Shown here: in pieces, positions 1 to 8,801 of the stretch
How the letters are laid out: each line of letters begins with the position of its first letter
Position numbering within the stretch: the first letter of the stretch is position 1
Assembly: GCF_014205075.1 (NCBI RefSeq)
Contig: NZ_JACHMU010000001.1
Location: 744,001-808,000, forward strand
Direction of reading: 5' to 3'
Source of the DNA: Microbacterium ginsengiterrae
GTDB taxonomy: Bacteria > Actinomycetota > Actinomycetes > Actinomycetales > Microbacteriaceae
DNA length: 64,000 bases
The notes under the pieces: generated by a model
Seen by the model: the letters and a program-made list of their open reading frames with translations, nothing else
What the model was told of the DNA's origin: nothing
Databases searched by the model: none
Translations under genes and position numbers: made by a program

Positions 1-3000
1 CGCGTCGGCATTCTCGATGACCGGCATCACGCCTGCCTCACCGAGCCAGGACCGCACCGCGGCGGGCAGTTCCGTCGCCGAGCTGACGATGAGGCGCGCA
101 CCGGTGCGCAGCCCCGCCGCGAGGATGCGGATCGCCTGCACGACGGTCGCGTCCTCGATGCGGATCGTGACCGGAACGCTCTGGTAGCGCAGCGCGTTCT
201 GCTCGGTGGTGAGCCCGGTGACGTCACGTACGGCTCCGAACTCTTCCCGCCAGGCCGCGACATCGGTGGCGAGGGCGCCGCCGAGCCAGGCGATGTCAGC
301 GCGATCCAGGTCGGATGCCGCCGCCAGCGCCGCTGCGGACAGCGCATCGCTGGGTGCATCCGCCGCGACGGGGGCGTCGGTCCAGTCGGAGAGCCCGACG
401 AGATAGTTGGGGCCGCCTGCCTTGGTTCCGGCGCCCACCGCAGCCTTCTTCCAGCCGCCGAACGGCTGCCGCTGCACGATCGCGCCGGTGGTCCCGCGGT
501 TGACGTAGAGATTGCCGGCCTGGACGGTCGCCAGCCACTGGGAGATCTCGTCGTCGTCGAGTGAATGCAGGCCGCTGGTGAGGCCGTAGTCGATCGCGTT
601 CACGAGTGCGACCGCTTCGTCGAGCGTGCGCGCCGTCATGATGCCGAGAACAGGGCCGAAGTACTCGGTGAGATGGAACGGGCTGCCTGCTGCTACGCCC
701 TCGCGGATGCCCGGGTTCCACAGTCGACCGTCCTCGTCGAGCTGCTCGGGCTCGAGGACCCACGTCTCCCCCGGCTCGAGCGTCGTCAGCGCGTGGCGCA
801 GCTTGCCTTCTGCCGGTCCGATGAGCGGGCCGATGCGGCTCGCTCCGTCGCTGGGGTCGCCGACGCGGTACGAGCCGACGGCGTCGAGGAGCTGACGGCG
901 GAAGCGTTCGCTCGTCGCGACGGTGCCGACGAGGATGACCAGCGAGGCCGCCGAGCACTTCTGACCGGCGTGGCCGAACGCCGAGTACGCCACGTCCTTG
1001 GCAGCGAGGTCGAGGTCGGCGCTGGGTGTGACGATGATGGCGTTCTTGCCGCTCGTCTCGGCGAGCAGGGGCAGATCGGGCCGGAAGCTCCGGAACAGTT
1101 CGGCCGTCTCGTATCCACCGGTGAGGATGACGCGCTCCACGGCGGGGTCGGAGACGAGGCGCTGTCCGAGCTCGCGCCCGTCCAGTTGCACGTACTGGAG
1201 AACCTCGCGCGGGACGCCCGCCTCCCACAGCGCCTCGACCATCACGGCGCCGGAGCGGCGCGCCTGGCGGGCGGGCTTGATGATGACGGGAGACCCTGCG
1301 GCGAGCGCGGCGAGGGTGGAGCCGGCCGGGATCGCGACGGGGAAGTTCCACGGCGGCGTGACGACGGTGAGGCCGACGGGAACGTGGGATGCCCCGTCGA
1401 TCTGTTCGGCGCGCTTGGCGCTCTCGGCGTAGTAGTGCGCGAAGTCGATCGCCTCTGAGACCTCGGGGTCGCCCTGCTCGAGCACCTTCCCCGCCTCGGA
1501 CCCCATCACCTCGAGCAGATCCGCTCGCCGCGCTTCGAGGATGTCGCCGGCGCGGTGGAGGACCTCGGCGCGACCGGCGGCCCCGAGCGCACGCCACTCC
1601 TCGCCCGACGCGACGGCTCGTGCGATCACGGCATCCAGTGCTGCGGCATCCGAGAGCGTGTTCTCGCGCACCGTCGCATCCCCGAGCGACGAGGTGAGCA
1701 TGCGGGAGCGGATCGCGTCACCCCACGCGCGGTTGCCGGCCAGGCTCGGGTCGGTGTCCGGCGTGTTCGCGAACGCATCCCGCGGCGCCTCGGGCTGCGG
1801 CTCTCGGCGATCCTGAGTGCGGTTCGGGCCGGGGACCTCGTCCGGCATGGACGCGATCGAGGCGAGGAAGCGGTCGCGCTCTCGGGTGAACAGGGCCGGT
1901 TCGTCATCGAGCTCGAACACCGCCGACATGAAGTTGTCGCTCGATGCCCCCTCCTCCAGCCGGCGGATCAGGTACGCGATGGCCACATCGAACTCGGCCG
2001 GGTGCACCACCGGCGTGTACAGCAGCAGGGACCCGACAGTGCGGCGCACGACGGTGGCCTGCGCGGAGGCCATGCCGAGCAGCATCTCGAACTCGATGCC
2101 GTCCGTGACCTCCCGGCGGTCGGCGAGGAGCCACGCGAGGGCGATGTCGAACAGGTTGTGCCCTGCGATGCCGATGCGGACGTTGCGCACGTGCTCGGGC
2201 CGCAGGGCGTAGTCGAGGACCGCCTTGTACGAGGCATCCGACGCCTGCTTGCTGTGCCACGTGGCGAGCGGCCAGCCATGGGTCTCCGCGTCGACCTGCT
2301 CCATCGGGAGGTTGGCCCCCTTCACGACGCGCACCTTGATCGGCGCGCCTCCGGCGGCCACCCTCGCGGCGGACCACTCCTGGAGGCGGATCATGGCGGC
2401 CAGGGCGTCCGGCAGATACGCCTGCAGGACGATGCCGGCCTCGAGCCCGCGGAACTCCTCGCGGTCGAGGACGTCGGTGAAGACCGCGATCGTCAGATCG
2501 AGGTCCTTGTACTCCTCCATGTCGAGGTTGATGAACTTCCGGCCGGCGGCGGCGATGCGGAACAGCGGCACGAGCGCGTCAGCGGCGTGCCGGACGGCCT
2601 CATCGAACGCCCATGGACTGTGCGGTGCGACCGTGGACGAGACCTTGATCGAGACGTAGTCGACGTCGTCCCTCTCGAGGAGCCGGCGCGTGCCGGCGAG
2701 CCGACGAGCGGCCTCCTCCTCTCCGAGGATCGCCTCGCCGAGAAGATTGACGTTCAGATGCACGCCCTCGTCGGAGCGGATGCGTCGGATGGCATTGCCG
2801 AGCTTGCTGTCGGTGGCATCGACGATCAGGTGACGCACCATGCCGCGGAGCACTCGCCGGCTGATCGGCACGACCGCCCAGGGGAACGCCGGCGCGAGGG
2901 CGCCACCGACGCGGATGAGTCCGCGCAGAGCAGCCGGGAGGAAGCGCGGCGTCAGAGGGACGAGGTCGCGGAGGTTGCGCGCTGCGACCGCGAGGTCCTC

Positions 3001-3201
3001 AGGGCGGACGACGCCGTCGACGAAGCCGACCGTGAAGTCCAGGCCGTGCGGGTCGCTGAGGACGCCCGCCAACCGGGCCGCCGCAGCATCGGCCGGCACG
3101 TCACGGCTCTCGATGAGCCACTTCTCCACGAGCGCGATCGCGTCATCGGCGAGCGCGGCGATCTCGACGTGGCCGGTGGAGACGGGAGTCGTCTGAGTCA
3201 T
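1..3201 (-). CDS. putA: Bifunctional proline dehydrogenase / P5C dehydrogenase (PutA), 3' end beyond window
   Basis: This oxidises proline to P5C (FAD domain) and P5C to glutamate (NAD aldehyde dehydrogenase domain). The reading frame runs 1067 codons from ATG at 3201 to the window edge with no stop, so the C-terminus is missing. The N-terminal half has the PRODH barrel motifs KVRVVKGANLPMEQ and GIEFEMLLGMA. The second half has the aldehyde dehydrogenase blocks VTPPWNFPVAIPAG, ETSGKN and GHAGQKCSAAS, whose Cys (about residue 749) is the expected nucleophile. No N-terminal ribbon-helix-helix domain is seen, so it is probably not self-regulating. The adjacent divergent LysR gene is the likely regulator. 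P5C could also arrive from rocD, encoded at the other end of the window. Family assignment is secure; the regulation is inferred from position. Confidence 0.96.
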   Translation of the reverse strand, partial: MTQTTPVSTGHVEIAALADDAIALVEKWLIESRDVPADAAAARLAGVLSDPHGLDFTVGFVDGVVRPEDLAVAARNLRDLVPLTPRFLPAALRGLIRVGGALAPAFPWAVVPISRRVLRGMVRHLIVDATDSKLGNAIRRIRSDEGVHLNVNLLGEAILGEEEAARRLAGTRRLLERDDVDYVSIKVSSTVAPHSPWAFDEAVRHAADALVPLFRIAAAGRKFINLDMEEYKDLDLTIAVFTDVLDREEFRGLEAGIVLQAYLPDALAAMIRLQEWSAARVAAGGAPIKVRVVKGANLPMEQVDAETHGWPLATWHSKQASDASYKAVLDYALRPEHVRNVRIGIAGHNLFDIALAWLLADRREVTDGIEFEMLLGMASAQATVVRRTVGSLLLYTPVVHPAEFDVAIAYLIRRLEEGASSDNFMSAVFELDDEPALFTRERDRFLASIASMPDEVPGPNRTQDRREPQPEAPRDAFANTPDTDPSLAGNRAWGDAIRSRMLTSSLGDATVRENTLSDAAALDAVIARAVASGEEWRALGAAGRAEVLHRAGDILEARRADLLEVMGSEAGKVLEQGDPEVSEAIDFAHYYAESAKRAEQIDGASHVPVGLTVVTPPWNFPVAIPAGSTLAALAAGSPVIIKPARQARRSGAVMVEALWEAGVPREVLQYVQLDGRELGQRLVSDPAVERVILTGGYETAELFRSFRPDLPLLAETSGKNAIIVTPSADLDLAAKDVAYSAFGHAGQKCSAASLVILVGTVATSERFRRQLLDAVGSYRVGDPSDGASRIGPLIGPAEGKLRHALTTLEPGETWVLEPEQLDEDGRLWNPGIREGVAAGSPFHLTEYFGPVLGIMTARTLDEAVALVNAIDYGLTSGLHSLDDDEISQWLATVQAGNLYVNRGTTGAIVQRQPFGGWKKAAVGAGTKAGGPNYLVGLSDWTDAPVAADAPSDALSAAALAAASDLDRADIAWLGGALATDVAAWREEFGAVRDVTGLTTEQNALRYQSVPVTIRIEDATVVQAIRILAAGLRTGARLIVSSATELPAAVRSWLGEAGVMPVIENADA

Positions 3202-3267
3202 CGGAATCCTCACTTCGGGCGCGGCGGTGGCCGCGACGTCTGCTCACAGTGTGCGGCCTGGTGATCC

Positions 3268-3295
3268 TTCACGAAAAGCGTGCGTTTACGATGAA
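3268..3295. promoter_or_regulatory. Candidate LysR operator between putA and its divergent regulator
   Basis: The 129-bp divergent gap contains an imperfect inverted repeat, TTCACGAAA then 7-8 bp then TTTACGATGAA. LysR regulators often bind T-N11-A dyads in this position. A TACGAT -10 candidate for the regulator gene lies inside it (3287-3292). The function is inferred from position only. Confidence 0.4.
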
Positions 3296-3330
3296 TACCG
3301 TTCGGTTTGATCGATCTGTTGGAGGACGCG

Positions 3331-4221
3331 ATGTTCGAGCTGCGACGCCTGCGGTTGCTGCACGAGCTCGCCCTGCGCGGCACGATCGTCGAGGTGGCCC
3401 GTGCGCTGTCGTACAGTCCGTCGACGGTGTCCCAGCAGCTCGCTCTCCTCGAGCGGGAGGCGGGGGTCGCACTGTTGGAACCGGATGGCCGCCGGGTACG
3501 CCTCACGACGGAGGGACGATTGCTCGCCGCCCACGCGTCGCGCGCCATCGATCTCGATGAGGCTGTGCGCGCCGAGCTCTCCCACGCGCAGCACCTGCCG
3601 GCGAACGTGCGCCTCGCCGTGATGCCCACAGCCGCCGAGGCCCTCGTCCCCCGCGCGCTGACACTGCTGAGCGAGCACATGCCCGGCCTGCGGGTGGAGA
3701 TGGTGGAGTTGGCGCCGGAGCACGGCCTGTTCGAGCTGCAGGCGCACGGGTTCGATCTCGTCGTCGCCGAACAGTATCCCGGGCACACGCGGGAGCTCCG
3801 CGACGGAATCGACCGCACGCTGCTCGGCCACGACCCGATCCGCCTCGCCGTGCCGCCCTCCTCCCGGGCGACCCAGCTCGGTGACCTGCGCGAGGCGGCA
3901 TGGGCGATGGAACCGCAGGGAGCGGCCGTCCGTCAGTGGGCCGTGCAGCAGTGCAGGGCAGCAGGTTTCGAGCCCGACGTGCGCTTCGACGCGACCGACC
4001 TCGTCGCCCACGCGCGGCTCGTGGCAGCCGGCCACGCGGCGGCCATGCTGCCGGACCTGGTCTGGACAGGGGGGCGCGATTCGGTGCGTCTTCTCGAACT
4101 GCCGGGGAACCCTGTGCGCGAGATCTTCGCCGCGACGAGGACGTCATCGCGTGACAACCCCGCCGTGCAGGCCGTGCTCGGCGCGCTCACCGATGCACTC
4201 TCGGCCCATGTTCCGCGCTGA
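3331..4221 (+). CDS. LysR-family transcriptional regulator
   Basis: 296 aa. An N-terminal winged HTH (about residues 1-60, with VEVARALSYSPSTVSQQLALLEREAG) is followed by a LysR-type substrate-binding domain. ATG at 3331 was chosen because GGAGG sits at 3321-3325 with a 5-nt spacer; an upstream in-frame codon at 3307 has no such signal. It lies divergently next to putA, with a dyad in the gap, so control of proline catabolism is the simplest inference. The effector is not visible from the sequence. Confidence 0.92.
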   Translation: MFELRRLRLLHELALRGTIVEVARALSYSPSTVSQQLALLEREAGVALLEPDGRRVRLTTEGRLLAAHASRAIDLDEAVRAELSHAQHLPANVRLAVMPTAAEALVPRALTLLSEHMPGLRVEMVELAPEHGLFELQAHGFDLVVAEQYPGHTRELRDGIDRTLLGHDPIRLAVPPSSRATQLGDLREAAWAMEPQGAAVRQWAVQQCRAAGFEPDVRFDATDLVAHARLVAAGHAAAMLPDLVWTGGRDSVRLLELPGNPVREIFAATRTSSRDNPAVQAVLGALTDALSAHVPR

Positions 4222-4252
4222 CGGCGCGCGCGCCGTGCGGGACGATGGTCGG

Positions 4253-5083
4253 ATGAGACGTGCATCACTTCCGACGGCGGCGTTCGCCTGCGCCATGCTG
4301 GTCGCCCTCGCGAGCGGATGCTCCGTGACGCCCGAGCCGCCGGGCGACGGACCGACGGACTCCGTGCGGATGCCACCGGTGGGCGCCGCACCGGATTATC
4401 AGCTCGGAGGGGCGTACGGGCCTGCCGAGCAGGTGGGGATCGTCGGTCGGGATCGCACCGCGGAACCCGCCTCCGACGCCTACTCGATCTGTTACGTCAA
4501 CGCGTTCCAGACGCAGCCGAGCGAACTCGACCAGTGGCCGGAGGATCTGCTGCTCCGCATCGACGGGGACGTCGTGTTCGATCCGGAGTGGCCGGACGAG
4601 GCCCTGCTGGACACCTCGACGGATGCGCGGCGCGAGCGGATCGCTCGGATCGTCAGGCCGTGGATCGTCGGGTGCGCCGAGGCGGGTTTCGACGCCGTGG
4701 AGTTCGACAACCTCGACTCGTACACGCGTTCGGAGGGCCTGCTCGCCGGCGACGACAACCTGGCACTGGCGGCGGCGCTGGTCGACGCCGCCCACCGTGT
4801 CGGGCTCGCGGCAGGGCAGAAGAACGCCGCAGAGGACGCGTCGGTGCTGCGGGAACGAGCAGGGTTCGACTTCGCGCTCGTCGAGGAGTGCGCCGCATAC
4901 GAGGAATGCGATGCCTTCACCGCGGTGTACGGCGAGCACGTCATCGACATCGAGTACACCGATTGGATGCCGCGATCATTCGCCGAGATGTGCGCCGCCC
5001 CCTCCGCCCCGGCATCCATGGTCCTGCGCGATCGCGATCTTCTCCCCGCCGGCGAACCAGGGCACGTCTTCGCGGTCTGCTGA
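4253..5083 (+). CDS. Lipoprotein, endo-alpha-1,4-polygalactosaminidase-like (GH114/TM1410 family)
   Basis: 276 aa with a lipoprotein signal peptide: MRRASL start, hydrophobic core, lipobox LASGC. It is therefore predicted to be anchored outside the membrane. The mature part has the barrel motifs typical of the TM1410/GH114 family: CYVNAFQTQ, then FDAVEFDNLDSYTRS where Asp/Glu residues cluster, then GQKNA. The family cleaves galactosamine-containing polysaccharides, but the substrate here is unknown. ATG 4253 is chosen because it alone gives a proper signal peptide; a longer frame overlaps lysR and is rejected. It stands alone, 31 nt after lysR. Confidence 0.82.
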   Translation: MRRASLPTAAFACAMLVALASGCSVTPEPPGDGPTDSVRMPPVGAAPDYQLGGAYGPAEQVGIVGRDRTAEPASDAYSICYVNAFQTQPSELDQWPEDLLLRIDGDVVFDPEWPDEALLDTSTDARRERIARIVRPWIVGCAEAGFDAVEFDNLDSYTRSEGLLAGDDNLALAAALVDAAHRVGLAAGQKNAAEDASVLRERAGFDFALVEECAAYEECDAFTAVYGEHVIDIEYTDWMPRSFAEMCAAPSAPASMVLRDRDLLPAGEPGHVFAVC

Positions 5084-5173
5084 CCGAATGTTTCGCCCGG
5101 TGACGGGGAGATTCCCGCCTCGAACGGGGCGGACGTACTCTGGCGTGACCGCATCCAGAGTCAGGAGCTCATC

Positions 5174-5521
5174 GTGTCCACGCCGCTGCATCGCCCATCG
5201 CCCCTCGAGGTGAGCGAGCGTGCAGCCTGCATGTGCGACCACGGTGATGCCTGCTCCTCCTACGCGCCGGGCCACGCGCTGCACCTGATCCAGGCGCGCC
5301 TGGCCGCTGCGACGCCGAGTGAGTGGATCGACGCGATCGTCGAAAGCGTCGATGGCGCGTCGGGCGAACTGCGCGTGCGCACGCTCGAGGGCGTCGAGCG
5401 GTCGCTCTGGAGCGCCCAGGGCGCCGCGCTGGAGGCGACGCCGGGGGCACCGGTCGCGCTGCACGCGAAGTATCACGTCCTCGTCGTCGGACGCGTGCGG
5501 TTCAACGTCGCCGTGGCGTGA
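5174..5521 (+). CDS. Conserved small protein of unknown function with a CxCxHxxxC cluster
   Basis: 115 aa, GTG start preceded by CAGGAG at 5162-5167, with a TACTCT -10 candidate about 35 bp upstream. No signal peptide or membrane segment is seen. The N-terminus carries CMCDHGDAC, a cysteine/histidine group that could bind metal. The rest looks like a small beta-rich domain (ELRVRTLEGVERSLWS, LHAKYHVLVVGRVRFNVAVA). It is convergent with the Met/Cys-rich copper-storage-like gene 10 nt away, which makes a metal-related role possible but unproven. I do not recognise the family. Confidence 0.72.
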   Translation: MSTPLHRPSPLEVSERAACMCDHGDACSSYAPGHALHLIQARLAAATPSEWIDAIVESVDGASGELRVRTLEGVERSLWSAQGAALEATPGAPVALHAKYHVLVVGRVRFNVAVA

Positions 5522-5531
5522 GGCTCCGCGG

Positions 5532-5933
5532 TCAGGCGGCCGCCATCATCATGTTCTTCATGTCCATGCAGGCGTCCATGCACGCCTTGCAGGACTGTGC
5601 GCACATCCTGCACACCTCGCTGTGATCGGCGTGCTCCATGCATGCGTCCATGCACATCTGGCACATCGCGATGCACGCGTCGAGCATCGCCATCATCACC
5701 GCGGGTGTCATCCCCTGCATCCGCATCATCGAGCGCATCATCGTGTTGCACATGTCGGCGCAGTTCATGCACTCCGGTGCGCAGTCCATCAGCTGCATCG
5801 AACACACCGTGCAGGCCTGCTCGCACGCGGAACAGGCATCCATGCACGCCTGCATGACCGCCATGTCCATGTTCTCCATGCCGGCCATGGCCTTCATGTC
5901 GTCGGACATCGCACCCATCATCATCGAGTCCAT
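5532..5933 (-). CDS. Met/Cys-rich four-helix-bundle copper-storage-like protein (Csp / DUF326 type)
   Basis: 133 aa containing 18 Cys and 36 Met by direct count, about 40% of all residues. The Cys fall in repeated CxxC, CxxxC and CxxCxxxC spacings along predicted helices (for example CMDACSACEQAC, CIAMCQMCMDAC, CRMCAQSCKACMDAC). This is the pattern of Csp copper-storage bundles, where Cys line the core and bind many Cu(I). Csp members with a Tat signal are exported; none is seen here, suggesting a cytosolic form. ATG 5933 follows a purine-rich site (GGGCGAGG). A much longer upstream frame runs antisense through the MFS gene and is rejected. TACTCT at 6014-6019 is a likely -10 box. Confidence 0.85.
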   Translation of the reverse strand: MDSMMMGAMSDDMKAMAGMENMDMAVMQACMDACSACEQACTVCSMQLMDCAPECMNCADMCNTMMRSMMRMQGMTPAVMMAMLDACIAMCQMCMDACMEHADHSEVCRMCAQSCKACMDACMDMKNMMMAAA

Positions 5934-6013
5934 CGGTTCGCCTCGCCCTTCCTCGTGGCGCGAACCGGGAACGGATCGCGCCGGTGTCCGCGGGCAGGCG
6001 CCCGCCTTCGGCC

Positions 6014-6019
6014 AGAGTA
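6014..6019 (-). promoter_or_regulatory. -10 box for the Csp-like gene
   Basis: TACTCT on the minus strand, placing the transcript start near 6007 and giving a leader of about 70 nt. The divergent efflux gene has its own -10 (TAGTCT, 6062-6067). Confidence 0.45.
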
Positions 6020-6074
6020 AACCTCTCGTGCGCGCACGTCGATGCCTCTGCTCGGCGGGCGTAGTCTCATCACC

Positions 6075-7448
6075 GTGACCGCCTTCTCCGCCATGCAACG
6101 GCTCGTCATCGCCATCGCCGTCCTCGCGTCGTTCGTGACCTTCCTCGACGGCACCGTGGTCACGGTCGCCCTTCCGGCGATCAGGGACGAGCTGGGTGGA
6201 GGCATCACCACCCAGCAGTGGGTGGTCGACGCCTACCTCATCACGCTCAGCGCGCTCATCCTCCTCGCCGGCTCCCTGTCGGATGCCTACGGCCGCGTGC
6301 GGATCATGCGGATCGGGCTCATCGCGTTCGGCATCGCATCCGTGGCCGTCGCCGCCGCACCGGAGCCGGTCACCCTCATCATCGCCAGGGCTGTCCAGGG
6401 TGCGGCAGGAGCGCTGCTCGTGCCGAGCTCCCTCGCCCTCATCATGGCGACGATGCGCGGCGAGCTGCAGTCGCGGGCGATCGGTGTGTGGACGGCGTTC
6501 ACGACCGGCGCGCAGATCGCCGGCCCGCTTCTCGGCGGCCTGTTCGTGGATCTGCTCTCCTGGCGCTGGGTGTTCCTCATCAACGTCGTCCCGATCGGTG
6601 TCACCCTGGTCCTCCTCGCCCGTCTCCGGCTTCCCGACCGCCCCCGCGGCGTCCGCGTGGACTGGTGGAGCGGGGTGCTGTGCGCCGTGGGTCTCGGGGC
6701 GCTGGTGTTCGCGCTCATCGAGCAGCCGAACCTCGGGTGGGGATCGCCGGCGATCTGGACACCCGGGATCGTCGGGGTCGCCCTGTTCATCGGGTTCCTC
6801 GTGCGGCAGCGGCACTCCCCCACACCTCTGATGCCGTTGTCGCTGTTCTCGGCCCGGAACTTCGCGTGGGGAAATCTCGCCACCCTGTTCATCTATGCCG
6901 CGCTCTCCTTGAACGGGTTCGTCGTCGGCGTCTACCTCCAGGAAGGGGCAGGTCTCTCTGCGACGGCCGCTGGCCTGGCCAGCCTCCCGATCACGATCCT
7001 CATGATCCTGCTCAGCTCGCAGGCCGGTGCGTGGGCGGGCAGGCTCGGTCCTCGCCTGTTCATGACAGTGGGTCCGCTGCTGATGGCGGTCGGGGCTCTG
7101 CTCCTGCTCACCGTCGCGGAGGAGTTCGACTACTGGTGGCAGGTCCTCCCCGCGATGATCGTCCTCGGCCTTGGCCTCTCGCTCACGGTCGCACCGTTGA
7201 CGTCCGCTGTCCTCGGTGCGATCGACGAGGATCGCTCCGGCATCGCGTCAGCGGTGAACAACGCCATATCCCGTGTGGCCGGCCTCATCGTGGTCGCGAT
7301 GCTGTCGACCATCGTCGGCGGCAGCCTGAATCTCGACGGATTCCACAGCGCCGCCTGGGTGACGGCGGCTCTGATGGCCGCGGGCGGCGTGGTCTCGTGG
7401 ATCGGGATCCGCAAGACCGCTTTCGCGGAGCCGGCCCCGCCGAGCTGA
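6075..7448 (+). CDS. MFS transporter, DHA2 (EmrB/QacA-like) drug:H+ antiporter
   Basis: 457 aa with about 14 hydrophobic segments. Diagnostic motifs are FLDGTVVTVALPAIRDELG (motif D1 in TM1), LAGSLSDAYGRVRIMRIG (motif A) and the motif C region GPLLGGLFVD. The family expels toxic compounds across the cytoplasmic membrane. GTG 6075 is preferred over ATG 6042 because TAGTCT (6062-6067) lies exactly 7 nt upstream, the arrangement of a leaderless mRNA, and because the longer form only adds a non-hydrophobic tail. It is divergent from the Csp-like gene; a shared metal-stress role is possible but unsupported. Substrate unknown. Confidence 0.9.
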   Translation: MTAFSAMQRLVIAIAVLASFVTFLDGTVVTVALPAIRDELGGGITTQQWVVDAYLITLSALILLAGSLSDAYGRVRIMRIGLIAFGIASVAVAAAPEPVTLIIARAVQGAAGALLVPSSLALIMATMRGELQSRAIGVWTAFTTGAQIAGPLLGGLFVDLLSWRWVFLINVVPIGVTLVLLARLRLPDRPRGVRVDWWSGVLCAVGLGALVFALIEQPNLGWGSPAIWTPGIVGVALFIGFLVRQRHSPTPLMPLSLFSARNFAWGNLATLFIYAALSLNGFVVGVYLQEGAGLSATAAGLASLPITILMILLSSQAGAWAGRLGPRLFMTVGPLLMAVGALLLLTVAEEFDYWWQVLPAMIVLGLGLSLTVAPLTSAVLGAIDEDRSGIASAVNNAISRVAGLIVVAMLSTIVGGSLNLDGFHSAAWVTAALMAAGGVVSWIGIRKTAFAEPAPPS

Positions 7449-7453
7449 TCCGG

Positions 7454-8146
7454 TCACCTGCCCTCGATCGCGGCCCGGAACTGTCGGTACCGACGCTCCC
7501 CTTTCAGGCGCCAGGCCACTCGCGCGGGCCACGGCAGGTTCTTCTTCTTCCATGCACGGCCGCCGTCCGGCTGCGCGACGAGGATGGCCCCGATGACGTT
7601 CCACGTCTGGCCTTTCGGCGTCGCTGCACGGCCGTGCTTGGCGAACCAGGCGGCTTCCGACCGCTTCACCACATGCTCGACGACCGGAACGATCGTGTCC
7701 TCCTCGTCGGGAAAGTGCGCGGCGAGCGCGGCGATGATGCCGGCCAAAGCCTTGCGCACCGGCACGGCGGCGGCTCTGGTGGCGGTGAGCTCCCAGGGCG
7801 GCACTGCCGCGTCGAGCGCCCGCAGGTGGACCACCATCTCCGCGTGCTGCTGCTTCATGCGCTCCACGTGCAGCGCACATGCGGGCGCCCTGGTCTCGAG
7901 CATCGTCCACAGGCGCGCATCCTCACCCTCGTGATGCGCGTGGAGGGTGCCCGAGATGAGATCGAGCTGCACGCCGACCCACCGCGCGTGCCGCACGTCG
8001 CGTTCGGCGACGGACTCGACGAGCGGCAGCGCGTCCGTGAAGGCGTGCAGCAGCATCCGGTGGATCTCGATCATGCCGCTCGCATCGCAGGTCTTCGGCC
8101 CGTGCGCGGGGAACGGCCTGGCGGGCGGCGATGTGTGCGCCGACAT
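7454..8146 (-). CDS. Hemerythrin (HHE)-domain protein
   Basis: 230 aa. The region about 25-160 has the helical HHE pattern of iron-binding histidines and acids: IHRMLLHAF (His29), HAHHEGEDARLW (His71/72 with Glu75), a second histidine-rich helix ending in HAEMVVHL (His101, His107) and HFPDEED (His144, Glu148). Such domains carry a diiron site and bind O2, NO or related ligands. The basic C-terminal tail (WKKKNLPWPARVAWRLKGER) is additional. ATG 8146 has TATCGT (8154-8159) exactly 7 nt upstream, so it is probably leaderless. It follows the 95-aa gene on the same strand after a 76-nt gap. Confidence 0.87.
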   Translation of the reverse strand: MSAHTSPPARPFPAHGPKTCDASGMIEIHRMLLHAFTDALPLVESVAERDVRHARWVGVQLDLISGTLHAHHEGEDARLWTMLETRAPACALHVERMKQQHAEMVVHLRALDAAVPPWELTATRAAAVPVRKALAGIIAALAAHFPDEEDTIVPVVEHVVKRSEAAWFAKHGRAATPKGQTWNVIGAILVAQPDGGRAWKKKNLPWPARVAWRLKGERRYRQFRAAIEGR

Positions 8147-8222
8147 GGCATGCACGATACGCCTCGTCGTCCTTCGGGCGCGAGGGGTCGTCTGCAGCCG
8201 GGGTCGCAGCCCCGGCGATCGC

Positions 8223-8510
8223 TTACGCCGTGGCGGCCAGCGGAGGCAGGTGCGGGATCGGAACCGGCCGGCGGGAGCGCTCGCGGGCGTAGAACTGCTT
8301 GACGTCCTCGAGGACGTCGCCCGCCTCCATGTAGGACACCGCCAGCGGCAGATCGCGCAGCCACACGACCTCCACGAGATGCGGCTCCACCTGGTAGACG
8401 CAGGCAATGGTGCGACGCGCATCGTCAGACCCGTAGCGGCGATCGAGGATCAGCCACTCCGAGTCGGTGATCTTCTTCAGCTCGAACCGAGGACCGGGCA
8501 TCAGTGACAT
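8223..8510 (-). CDS. Conserved 95-aa protein of unknown function behind a consensus promoter
   Basis: 95 aa, soluble. It begins MSLMPGPRFELKKITDSEWL and continues with a compact alpha/beta pattern (CVYQVEPHLVEVVWLRDLPLA), ending in a proline-rich tail. ATG 8510 is set by GGAG 7 nt upstream; an upstream in-frame start at 8573 lacks one. The promoter at 8643-8671 is the closest to consensus in the window and would give a leader of about 125 nt, so the gene is probably highly expressed. I cannot name a family. Confidence 0.75.
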   Translation of the reverse strand: MSLMPGPRFELKKITDSEWLILDRRYGSDDARRTIACVYQVEPHLVEVVWLRDLPLAVSYMEAGDVLEDVKQFYARERSRRPVPIPHLPPLAATA

Positions 8511-8642
8511 CTCAACACTCCAATCAGACGGAACAAACTCGTCGCCCGAGAGGATCGATGGACCCGCCCGCATACGCGGAAGATCGAGCGTGACGAAGGC
8601 TCATCTGTGACGGGGTCTGCTCACCCATCAGGCGTCGATGTG

Positions 8643-8671
8643 ATTATAAGAAGACCGTCGCGGAGTTTCAA
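8643..8671 (-). promoter_or_regulatory. Consensus sigma-70-type promoter
   Basis: On the minus strand: TTGAAA (8666-8671), 17-bp spacer, TATAAT (8643-8648). This is a perfect -10 and a 5/6 -35 in a very GC-rich genome. It points to the 95-aa gene, with a predicted leader from about 8636 to 8511. Confidence 0.75.
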
Positions 8672-8801
8672 CGGAGGGGTCGCCGCCCCGCCACGTCTGC
8701 CCGTTGCCCCCGGCCTCACGGGAGTGGGGTGTTCCCGCTGATACTGTGACCTCGACAGGTGCTGCGCCCTCGGGCCGGCCGAGGTGGAGAGCACTCGACA
8801 T

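Noticed and set aside
5532..6815. A 427-codon minus-strand frame covering the Csp-like gene and the MFS gene
   Set aside because: Only the last 133 codons make sense; the rest is antisense to the MFS transporter.
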